DNA of 5,494 bases, from positions 1 through 5,494 of the forward strand of contig JAZNEA010000008.1 of the NCBI GenBank assembly GCA_045588325.1. The letters are read 5' to 3'. Below, piece by piece: positions 1 to 4,537 of the stretch. Made by a program: the position numbers and the translations under genes. Positions within the stretch are counted from its first letter, which is position 1; every line of letters begins with the position of its first letter. The DNA is from RGIG7378 sp045588325 (GTDB lineage: Bacteria > Bacillota > Clostridia > RGIG7378). The notes beneath the pieces were generated by a model that saw only the letters and a program-made list of their open reading frames with translations, ran no database searches and was not told the DNA's origin.

Positions 1-29
1 TTGCCATCCAAAAATAGGTGTGATAAGAT
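1..29 (+). promoter_or_regulatory. Predicted sigma-A promoter of upp with extended -10
   Basis: A TTGCCA box (1-6, five of six matches to TTGACA) is separated by exactly 17 bp from TAAGAT (24-29). The -10 is preceded by TGA (21-23), the extended -10 arrangement. Transcription would start near position 36 and give a leader of about 23 nt containing only the ribosome binding site, so no attenuator is visible for upp. The -35 begins at the first base of the window, so upstream control sites cannot be judged. This is a consensus match only. Confidence 0.6.
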
Positions 30-44
30 TATATAAGTCCAAAC

Positions 45-51
45 AAAGGAG
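45..51 (+). promoter_or_regulatory. Ribosome binding site deciding the upp start
   Basis: AAAGGAG ends 7 nt before the ATG at 59. A GTG at 20 is in the same open frame, but it overlaps the predicted -10 box and has no Shine-Dalgarno sequence. The ATG at 59 is therefore preferred; it gives the normal length for the family. Confidence 0.8.
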
Positions 52-58
52 ATATATC

Positions 59-685
59 ATGAGGAACGTTCATATAATGGATCACCCCCTTATTATGCAC
101 AAGATCAGCATTCTGAGGGACAAGAACACAGATACCAAGGAGTTCCGTAAGCTGGTTTATGAGATTTCCTTGCTTATGGGATATGAGTGCACCAGGGATT
201 TGACTTTGGTAGAGCATCCCATCGAGACTCCAATGGGAGCAACGGTTGGCCACGTTATAGACAAGCAGGTCGCCATCGTGCCGATCCTCCGCGCAGGATT
301 GGGTATGGTAGACGCCATGCTGGAGCTGGTACCTGCTGCCAGGGTAGGACACATCGGTCTGTACAGAGACCATGACACCTTGGAGCCAGTAGAGTACTAT
401 TGCAAGTTGCCTTCTGACGTTCAGGACCGTCAGGTTCTGTTGCTGGACCCCATGCTGGCCACAGGCGGTAGCGCTGCAGCAGCCATCGACTTTATCAAGA
501 GGCGTGGAGCCACCAACATCAGACTGGTGAACCTCATTGCAGCACCAGAGGGTGTTGAGAGGGTACACCAGGAGCATCCAGATGTAGATATCTACATTGG
601 AGCCATGGACGAGAAGCTCAACGAGATCGGCTATATCGTTCCCGGACTGGGAGATGCAGGAGACAGGCTCTTCGGCACACTGTAG
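59..685 (+). CDS. upp: Uracil phosphoribosyltransferase
   Basis: This cytoplasmic enzyme of pyrimidine salvage converts uracil and PRPP to UMP and pyrophosphate. The 208-residue product has the usual bacterial length (about 208-210). The type I phosphoribosyltransferase PRPP loop is visible as DPMLATGGS (residues 130-138). Other family hallmarks are PILRAGLGM (75-83), the YRD..TLEPVEYY stretch (102-114) and the C-terminal uracil-binding block GYIVPGLGDAGDR (191-203). All expected blocks are intact, so the enzyme should be active. Only about 17 nt separate the stop from the FMN riboswitch of ribU, and no upp-specific terminator is seen between them. Transcripts from the upp promoter therefore probably run into the riboswitch. 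The long open frame on the opposite strand is a coding shadow. Confidence 0.97.
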   Translation: MRNVHIMDHPLIMHKISILRDKNTDTKEFRKLVYEISLLMGYECTRDLTLVEHPIETPMGATVGHVIDKQVAIVPILRAGLGMVDAMLELVPAARVGHIGLYRDHDTLEPVEYYCKLPSDVQDRQVLLLDPMLATGGSAAAAIDFIKRRGATNIRLVNLIAAPEGVERVHQEHPDVDIYIGAMDEKLNEIGYIVPGLGDAGDRLFGTL

Positions 686-702
686 TCGGATTTACAACAA
701 AA

Positions 703-815
703 TACTTCAGGGCAGGGTGAGATTCCCGACCGGCGGTATAGTCCGCGAGCTCCTGCGAAGGCATGGGCAGAACTGGTGTGATTCCAGTACCGACAGTATA
801 GTCTGGATGGAAGAG
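703..815 (+). ncRNA. FMN riboswitch (RFN element) controlling ribU
   Basis: The conserved FMN aptamer core is present. It includes GGGTGAGATTCCCGAC (715-730), GGCGG-TATAG-TCCGC (732-746, P3), the ACTGG/CCAGT hairpin with GTGTGATT (772-788, P5) and GACAGTATAGTCTGGATGG (792-810). The closing P1 helix is CTTC (705-708) with GAAG (810-813). In known RFN elements FMN stabilises this fold. Here the aptamer is followed within about 20 nt by an intrinsic terminator (836-866) placed before the ribU start, so control by premature termination at high FMN is inferred. I could not identify a convincing antiterminator pairing; a short CTGG (803-806)/CCAG (845-848) pairing is possible but weak. Confidence 0.97.
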
Positions 816-835
816 GTTATATTTAGCTAAACTTT

Positions 836-866
836 GCCCGCATACCAGCTATGTGGGCTTTTTATT
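836..866 (+). terminator. Intrinsic terminator of the FMN riboswitch
   Basis: GCCCGCATA (836-844) pairs with TATGTGGGC (850-858) over nine base pairs, including one G-U. The loop is CCAGC, and the stem is followed by TTTTTATTT. It lies between the aptamer and the ribU ribosome binding site, where a riboswitch expression platform belongs. With no other terminator after upp, it probably also forms the 3' end of upp transcripts when FMN is bound. Confidence 0.9.
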
Positions 867-867
867 T

Positions 868-875
868 GGAGAGGG
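868..875 (+). promoter_or_regulatory. Ribosome binding site deciding the ribU start
   Basis: GGAGAGGG precedes the ATG at 878, with the GGAG core 6 nt away. An in-frame ATG at 851 lies inside the 3' arm of the riboswitch terminator and has no Shine-Dalgarno sequence, so it is rejected as the start. Confidence 0.8.
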
Positions 876-877
876 AT

Positions 878-1483
878 ATGAGACAAAAACGGATTAAAAA
901 GATTGCTTACATTGGTATGTTTTCTGCCTTGGCTGCAGTGGCAATGGTGTTTAAGATGCCTGTTCCATGGGCGCCAACGTTCTACAAGATGGAGCTGTCC
1001 GAGGTGATCTGCCTGGTGGGTGGATTTTTGCTGGGTGCTCCTGCGGCGGTGGCCATCGAGGCCATCAAAGTGCTGGTGAACTTTTTGCTGGACGGAACTA
1101 CCACAGCAGGAATTGGCGAATTGTCCAACTTCCTCATGGGATGCTCCTTTGTAGTGCCTGCGACGCTGGTTTTCCACCGCAAGAAGACCATGGACAGCGC
1201 GATTTTGGGCGTAGTTGTGGGAACAGTATCCCTGGGTGTGGTCAGCTGTCTGCTGAATTACTTTGTGTTGCTGCCGATGTATTCCGAGGTGTTCGGCCTG
1301 CCAATGGAGGTAATTATTGGTATGGGCACCAAGATATTCCCGAGCATTTCGGGCATGTGGTCCTTTGTGCTGATTTGTGTGCTGAACTTCAACCTGAGCA
1401 AGGGCATAATCTCATCAATCCTGGGCATTGTGCTGTACAAACTACTGCCAGAGCGAAGCAAAGGCTTGTTAAGTGAAAAGTGA
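878..1483 (+). CDS. ribU: Riboflavin ECF transporter S component RibU
   Basis: This is the membrane-embedded substrate-binding (S) subunit of an energy-coupling-factor transporter. It imports riboflavin together with a shared EcfT/EcfA module, which is not in this window. The 201-residue protein is almost wholly hydrophobic, with about six membrane segments and a positively charged N-terminus. RibU-type blocks are YKMELSEVICLVGGFLLG (36-53), IEAIKVLVNFLL (60-71), the loop TTTAGIGELSNFLMG (74-88) and a later LNYFVLLPMY. The first helix carries a small-xxx-small pattern (G13MFSA17), as used by S components to contact EcfT. Control by the FMN riboswitch just upstream independently supports riboflavin as the substrate. 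The last residues (SEK) and the TGA stop lie in the heptamer repeat that begins at 1471, so the C-terminus appears to be cut by the repeat. Confidence 0.95.
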   Translation: MRQKRIKKIAYIGMFSALAAVAMVFKMPVPWAPTFYKMELSEVICLVGGFLLGAPAAVAIEAIKVLVNFLLDGTTTAGIGELSNFLMGCSFVVPATLVFHRKKTMDSAILGVVVGTVSLGVVSCLLNYFVLLPMYSEVFGLPMEVIIGMGTKIFPSISGMWSFVLICVLNFNLSKGIISSILGIVLYKLLPERSKGLLSEK

Positions 1484-1495
1484 AGAGTGAAAAGT
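1471..1495 (+). repeat. Left heptamer repeats; left arm of 25-bp inverted repeat
   Basis: The units AAGTGAA, AAGTGAA and GAGTGAA follow in exact 7-bp phase, then AAGT. They overlap the last codons and stop of ribU. The whole 25-bp segment recurs without mismatch, inverted, at 1844-1868 beside the other convergent gene. No target-site duplication is obvious outside the two arms. Confidence 0.85.
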
Positions 1496-1610
1496 TCTGG
1501 TCGCTATGTTCCTATGGTCAAGGCGAAGCAAGCTTCGCGGTGAAAAGTCGCCGGCTACTCCCGCAAGCGCCGGGGGCACGGCTTAGGGCGCAGCCCTAAG
1601 AACCCGATTT
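1496..1610. other. GC-rich palindromic intergenic segment
   Basis: This segment of about 115 bp is markedly richer in G+C than the repeats on either side and separates two heptamer arrays. It holds a 7-bp hairpin GCGAAGC-AA-GCTTCGC (1523-1538) and an 8-bp hairpin CTTAGGGC-GCA-GCCCTAAG (1582-1600). Between them, CCCG (1560-1563) can pair with CGGG (1571-1574). I see no credible gene; the only ATG-started frame is nine codons long. It looks like a REP-type or other short palindromic repeat unit, but copy number cannot be judged from one window. Confidence 0.5.
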
Positions 1611-1638
1611 TAGTTAAGAACTAAAAGTGAAGAGATAA
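1611..1638 (+). repeat. Second heptamer array (4 units)
   Basis: TAGTTAA, GAACTAA, AAGTGAA and GAGATAA follow in exact phase and run directly into the 5' arm of the large hairpin at 1640. The units are degenerate forms of those at 1471-1495 and have the same orientation. Confidence 0.7.
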
Positions 1639-1690
1639 AAAAAGTGGGCTAGTTTATAGTTGGAAAACTATTGGCTAACCCACTTTTATT
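1637..1690. terminator. Large bidirectional terminator-like hairpin
   Basis: AAAAGTGGGCTAG (1640-1652) pairs with CTAACCCACTTTT (1675-1687), with one C-A mismatch in 13. Inside, ATAGTT (1656-1661) pairs with AACTAT (1666-1671) around a GGAA loop. A run of seven A (1637-1643) lies on the left and TTTTATT on the right. The hairpin can therefore serve as an intrinsic terminator for ribU on the plus strand and, with a stronger U-tract, for the GH18 unit on the minus strand. Its place between convergent genes fits this role. Confidence 0.8.
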
Positions 1691-1698
1691 TGTTTCAT

Positions 1699-1726
1699 GA
1701 GATAATAGATAAGAGATAAGGGTTAA
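1699..1726 (+). repeat. Third heptamer array (4 units)
   Basis: GAGATAA, TAGATAA, GAGATAA and GGGTTAA follow in exact 7-bp phase. As with the second array, they run straight into a hairpin arm (AAAGTTGG at 1728). Confidence 0.7.
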
Positions 1727-1727
1727 T

Positions 1728-1780
1728 AAAGTTGGCTAGCAAAGAGTTTGCCAGCTGTTAACTCATAACTGACCAACTTT
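1728..1780. other. Second large hairpin at the centre of convergent repeats
   Basis: AAAGTTGG (1728-1735) pairs with CCAACTTT (1773-1780). Inside are a GCAAA-GAG-TTTGC hairpin (1739-1751) and a GTTA-ACTCA-TAAC hairpin. The left arm continues as GGCTAG, as in the hairpin at 1640. Heptamer arrays enter it from both sides in opposite orientation, which extends the fold imperfectly outward. It could help terminate the minus-strand GH18 transcript, but its U-tract is short (CTTTATT), so I call it a structured element rather than a proven terminator. Confidence 0.5.
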
Positions 1781-1781
1781 C

Positions 1782-1875
1782 TTCACTCTTCACTCTTATC
1801 TCTTAACTGCACTTTTAACTCTTCACTCTTATCTCTTAACTGCACTTTTCACTCTTCACTTTTCACTTTTAACTC
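1782..1875 (-). repeat. Right heptamer array, inverted (12 heptamers, 2 pentamers)
   Basis: Read on the minus strand from 1875, the 94 bp parse completely into GAGTTAA, AAGTGAA (twice), GAGTGAA, AAGTGCA, GTTAA, GAGATAA, GAGTGAA, GAGTTAA, AAGTGCA, GTTAA, GAGATAA and GAGTGAA (twice). The two GTTAA units lack 2 bp and shift the phase. The array starts at the stop codon of the GH18 gene (TGA at 1876-1874) and contains the right arm (1844-1868) of the 25-bp inverted repeat. Confidence 0.85.
1785..1849 (-). repeat. Tandem 33-bp duplication within the right array
   Basis: Positions 1785-1816 and 1818-1849 are identical over 32 bp at a 33-bp period. One period is four heptamers plus the GTTAA pentamer. 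Shared position of the 2-bp deletion in both copies shows that a multi-unit block was duplicated, not single heptamers. Slipped-strand or unequal exchange would explain it. Confidence 0.85.
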
Positions 1876-2953
1876 ACCCAATTTCCCCAGCGATGGTCTT
1901 CAGGATGTAGTGGTCGTCGGTATCGCCGTTCAGGCACCACATCATTACGCCGGCACAGTGCTTGGACACAATAAGCTTGCACTTATGGGCAGTGGCTCTG
2001 TTGTCATCCATGGCAATCAGGTCGGTAATGCGGTTGCCCTCTGCCTTGTAGTAGATGGGGCAACGAGCCTCTTCTACCCAAACCTCGTTCCAGCCGGGCT
2101 CCTTGAGGACCTCCTGCATGCGGTTTACGTGGAGCTGCTTGCACCTAGGGCCAGATACCTTGCGGCCAAAGAAGTGGCCCAAATCATCTGTGGTCAGGTC
2201 TGTGATCTCACGCCACAGCTTGCCGTAGGATGGTACGCCCACATTCATTCGACTGTAGGGAACGCCAATTTTGTGGAACTGTTCCATGCCCTCTGACAGG
2301 GAGGAATATCCGAATATCTCTGTCTCGGAGCGTGTGTTGTAGGGAGCGACAAAGGAGTAGTTGTGGAACAGGCCCAGGTCGTAGGTCATCAGGTTCCAAA
2401 AGTCCATTATCTCATTGATCTCGGCTACCTGAGAAGGAGTAAAATTGGTGAGAATATGTCCTACAGGCAGCGCAGAGGAGAGCAAACGAGTGTCGCCGAT
2501 GTGCTGACGGATGGCCTTGAGAAGGTCAATATACTGCAGAATTTCGGTCTCGTTCTCGGGGTACTCCCAGTCCACATCAATGCCGTCAAAGCCAAACTCG
2601 TCCAAATATTGGGCACAAGCACGTGCCAGACGCTGCACCTTGACTGGATCCTGCACAACAGAGCGGAAACTGGCGGACTGCTGACGATCTCCGCCGCCCA
2701 GGGACAGCATTATGGAAACAGATGGATGCTCCTTTCGGAGTTGAGACAGAGCCTCCAACAGGGGACGAACCTCGTCGTCCACATACATGTCGCCCTCAAC
2801 AATTTCCTGATCCTTGGTGCTGGTAAGTGCGCCGGACTCGGTCAGGTAGATAAATGAATAGTCCAGGTGGGTAATCTTAAGGTCCTCTACGGGTAAAGAC
2901 AGAATCTTCTCCGGAGAAAGGCCAAAGCGGAACAAGTATTGAATGTTATTCAT
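1874..2953 (-). CDS. GH18 family hydrolase (chitinase-like), no signal peptide
   Basis: The 359-residue product is essentially one GH18 TIM-barrel domain. Visible motifs are the strand-3 block SLGGGD (84-89), a complete catalytic DGIDVDWE (123-130) with E130 as the expected acid, MTYD (189-192), and a C-terminal barrel tryptophan in WCLNGD (from 339). Known GH18 enzymes cleave beta-1,4 bonds next to GlcNAc through substrate-assisted catalysis; chitinases and endo-beta-N-acetylglucosaminidases both belong here, so the substrate is open. The N-terminus has no signal peptide or membrane segment, so a cytoplasmic location is inferred. An ATG four codons earlier (2965) has no ribosome binding site, whereas GGGAGGA sits 3 nt before the chosen ATG. 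It lies 22 bp downstream of a paralogous secreted GH18 gene and is probably co-transcribed. Its stop overlaps the heptamer array. Confidence 0.92.
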   Translation of the reverse strand: MNNIQYLFRFGLSPEKILSLPVEDLKITHLDYSFIYLTESGALTSTKDQEIVEGDMYVDDEVRPLLEALSQLRKEHPSVSIMLSLGGGDRQQSASFRSVVQDPVKVQRLARACAQYLDEFGFDGIDVDWEYPENETEILQYIDLLKAIRQHIGDTRLLSSALPVGHILTNFTPSQVAEINEIMDFWNLMTYDLGLFHNYSFVAPYNTRSETEIFGYSSLSEGMEQFHKIGVPYSRMNVGVPSYGKLWREITDLTTDDLGHFFGRKVSGPRCKQLHVNRMQEVLKEPGWNEVWVEEARCPIYYKAEGNRITDLIAMDDNRATAHKCKLIVSKHCAGVMMWCLNGDTDDHYILKTIAGEIG

Positions 2954-2956
2954 ATG

Positions 2957-2963
2957 TCCTCCC
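2957..2963 (-). promoter_or_regulatory. Ribosome binding site of the downstream GH18 gene
   Basis: On the minus strand GGGAGGA is followed by CAT and then the ATG at 2953-2951. It lies between two in-frame ATGs and selects the second one. It supports independent initiation on a shared mRNA, because the upstream gene ends only a few nucleotides before. Confidence 0.75.
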
Positions 2964-2975
2964 ATTTTGTATGTC

Positions 2976-4415
2976 TTATTTCTTTTTCTTTAATACAACA
3001 ATTACAACAACTACGATGGCAGCAACTACAACTCCGCCGATAATGAGGGGCAGGACGTTGTTCTTCTTAGGTGTTGCTGTGGGCTCATCTGTAGGAGCAG
3101 ATGTTGGTGCGTCGGTGGCCTGTGGCTCGGGAGTGGCTGTTGGGTCAGGCTCCTTAACGGGTGGGTTTTCAATGATTACACCAGCAGTCAGCTTGAGTGC
3201 ATCGTCACTGATGTGGCTGGCTGTAGCCTTGGCCAGTGTGTAATCTGCGTCGTCACCGTTGAGAGTCCAGCACATGGCGCCACTAAGGCCCATCTCCTTA
3301 GCAAAATCCATCTTAACTGCAATAGCCTCTGCATCGTCGTAGGTTATGTAGCCAGTAATCTTGCCCTCGCTGTTTGTCTGGAGCAGGTAGGGACACTTGG
3401 CAATTTCGTTCCAGTGACGTGTCCAGGTGGGATCCTGCAGATAAGTTGCGATATCCTCGTAATAGGGCTTGGAAGACTCGCCATTGACGCGGAGACCGTG
3501 GGGAATCTCTGTGTTTTCGGGTACGATGTTGGTGTTTACGATGCCAAAATATGCCAGTCCCAGAACCATGTTCTCATAAGGAACTCCAATATCAGCCAGG
3601 TTCTTGATACCATCCCTGACGCTGCCCCATGCCAGACGAACGTGGTCGGCGTAGGTCTCGCCCTCTACGATGATAAAGTCCATGGGAGCGATGTAATCAT
3701 AGTTACCTACGTTGCCCAGGTCATATGTCATAACATTCCAGAAGGAAAGGGCCTGGTCGAACTCCTGAGTCATCTTCTTGGTGAAGAGCTCGGTGAATAC
3801 GGTGTCGCAGGGAACTGCGGCTGTGATAACTGCATCGGGACCCAGCTGCTCGCGCAAGAGCTGTGCCATCTTGATGTAGGCCTTCATCTCCTTGCGGTTC
3901 TCGGGTACCTCCCAGTCAAGGTCAACGCCATTTAAGTCGTAGTCCACCAGGAGCTGGCGAACATTCTGGGCGAAACGCTCCATGCCGGCGTCGTCTGTGG
4001 CCAGCTTGGCAAAAGCTGCCTTCTGCTCATTGTCACCACCGCCGATGGATACACAAATGGACAGCCAGGGATACTTTTCCTTAAGGGCAGTAAGGGCCTG
4101 GAGCTTGGACTTAGCGTCATAACCCATGTAGTAGTGCTCGTTGAACAGGTCGAACTGGCCCTTGTTGGTGGTAATGTAGCCCAGGTCGCCAAAGGCGCTC
4201 TCTGCTACGTAGACAAATGCGTAGTTAATGTGTGTCAGTTTGAGGCCCTCTACGTCGATCTCAGAAATCTCCTTAGCGGACATGTTGTAGATGTAGACAA
4301 CATTGCGAACGAGAGAGTTGTCCTCAGTGTCTGCTGTGGCAAGGATAGGTGTGCAAATTGCAGAAACCAGCAGAGCCACAGTCAAAAGTAGTGTAATAAT
4401 GCGATTGTGTTTCAT
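2976..4415 (-). CDS. Secreted, C-terminally membrane-anchored GH18 hydrolase
   Basis: The 479-residue product has a signal peptide (charged MKHNR, hydrophobic core 6-25, likely cut after A26-T-A28). A GH18 barrel spans about 35-400, followed by a Pro/Thr/Ala/Glu-rich stalk (about 416-453), a membrane helix (about 454-475) and a KKKK tail. The inferred topology is an extracellular enzyme tethered by its C-terminus. Catalytic blocks are SIGGGD (123-128), NGVDLDWE (162-169) with E169 as acid, MTYD (229-232) and WTLNGD (from 383). The first Asp of the DxxDxDxE motif is Asn162, while D165, D167 and E169 are kept, so activity is likely but not certain. No sortase LPXTG, lipobox or recognisable carbohydrate-binding module is seen. 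The start at 4415 is chosen for its GGAGG site and signal peptide; the earlier ATG at 4454 lies in the promoter. It is the first gene of a unit with the paralogous GH18 gene. Confidence 0.92.
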   Translation of the reverse strand: MKHNRIITLLLTVALLVSAICTPILATADTEDNSLVRNVVYIYNMSAKEISEIDVEGLKLTHINYAFVYVAESAFGDLGYITTNKGQFDLFNEHYYMGYDAKSKLQALTALKEKYPWLSICVSIGGGDNEQKAAFAKLATDDAGMERFAQNVRQLLVDYDLNGVDLDWEVPENRKEMKAYIKMAQLLREQLGPDAVITAAVPCDTVFTELFTKKMTQEFDQALSFWNVMTYDLGNVGNYDYIAPMDFIIVEGETYADHVRLAWGSVRDGIKNLADIGVPYENMVLGLAYFGIVNTNIVPENTEIPHGLRVNGESSKPYYEDIATYLQDPTWTRHWNEIAKCPYLLQTNSEGKITGYITYDDAEAIAVKMDFAKEMGLSGAMCWTLNGDDADYTLAKATASHISDDALKLTAGVIIENPPVKEPDPTATPEPQATDAPTSAPTDEPTATPKKNNVLPLIIGGVVVAAIVVVVIVVLKKKK

Positions 4416-4419
4416 GAAG

Positions 4420-4424
4420 CCTCC
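4420..4424 (-). promoter_or_regulatory. Ribosome binding site deciding the secreted GH18 start
   Basis: GGAGG on the minus strand is followed by CTTC and the ATG at 4415-4413. Starting here places a clean signal peptide at the N-terminus, whereas the in-frame ATG at 4454 would add 13 residues before it. Confidence 0.8.
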
Positions 4425-4444
4425 ATGTTTACATAGATATAATA

Positions 4445-4473
4445 AATGTAACATAGTAGAGAATAAGAATCAA
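4445..4473 (-). promoter_or_regulatory. Predicted sigma-A promoter of the GH18 pair
   Basis: On the minus strand TTGATT (4473-4468) and TACATT (4450-4445) are separated by exactly 17 bp; each matches four of six consensus positions. The site lies between the terminator of the mutase gene and the first GH18 start, where a promoter is needed. The surrounding AT-rich DNA offers weaker alternatives such as TATTAT just downstream. No operator or catabolite-repression site stands out. Confidence 0.5.
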
Positions 4474-4486
4474 TTAAGAAGGGCAC

Positions 4487-4512
4487 AAAAAAGGCGGTCT
4501 GGTTGACCGCCT
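4487..4512 (-). terminator. Intrinsic terminator of the phosphohexomutase gene
   Basis: On the minus strand AGGCGGTC pairs perfectly with GACCGCCT over 8 bp around the loop AACCA, followed directly by a T run. It begins 25 nt after the mutase stop and separates that gene from the GH18 promoter. Confidence 0.93.
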
Positions 4513-4537
4513 CGTGTACTGTATAAATTAGCTGGAA

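Noticed and set aside
29..577. 182-codon minus-strand open frame opposite upp
   Set aside because: It is fully antisense to a confidently identified gene, has no ribosome binding site and no recognisable motif; it is a coding shadow.
597..830. 77-codon plus-strand frame running across the FMN riboswitch
   Set aside because: It overlaps the end of upp in another frame and reads through the conserved RNA aptamer, which explains the sequence better.
851..877. Longer RibU starting at the ATG at 851
   Set aside because: That ATG is in the riboswitch terminator stem and has no ribosome binding site, unlike the ATG at 878.
1471..1875. CRISPR-like array in the repeat-rich intergenic region
   Set aside because: The repeats are 7 bp, contiguous and degenerate, with no regular unique spacers; the 33-bp period is a tandem duplication.
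2976..3060. Sortase motif before the C-terminal helix (LPLIIG)
   Set aside because: It lies within the hydrophobic segment and lacks the Thr-Gly of LPXTG; the simple membrane anchor explains the end better.
2971..3243. 90-codon plus-strand frame with Thr-, Gly- and Ser-rich composition
   Set aside because: Its low-complexity sequence is the mirror of the Pro/Thr stalk and Val-rich helix encoded on the other strand.
3213..3935. 240-codon plus-strand open frame opposite the anchored GH18 gene
   Set aside because: It is antisense to the conserved catalytic domain and has no family motif, promoter or ribosome binding site.
4340..4415. Lipoprotein signal at Cys21 of the anchored GH18 protein
   Set aside because: The residues before the cysteine (SAI) do not fit the lipobox, and an A-T-A signal peptidase I site follows at 26-28.
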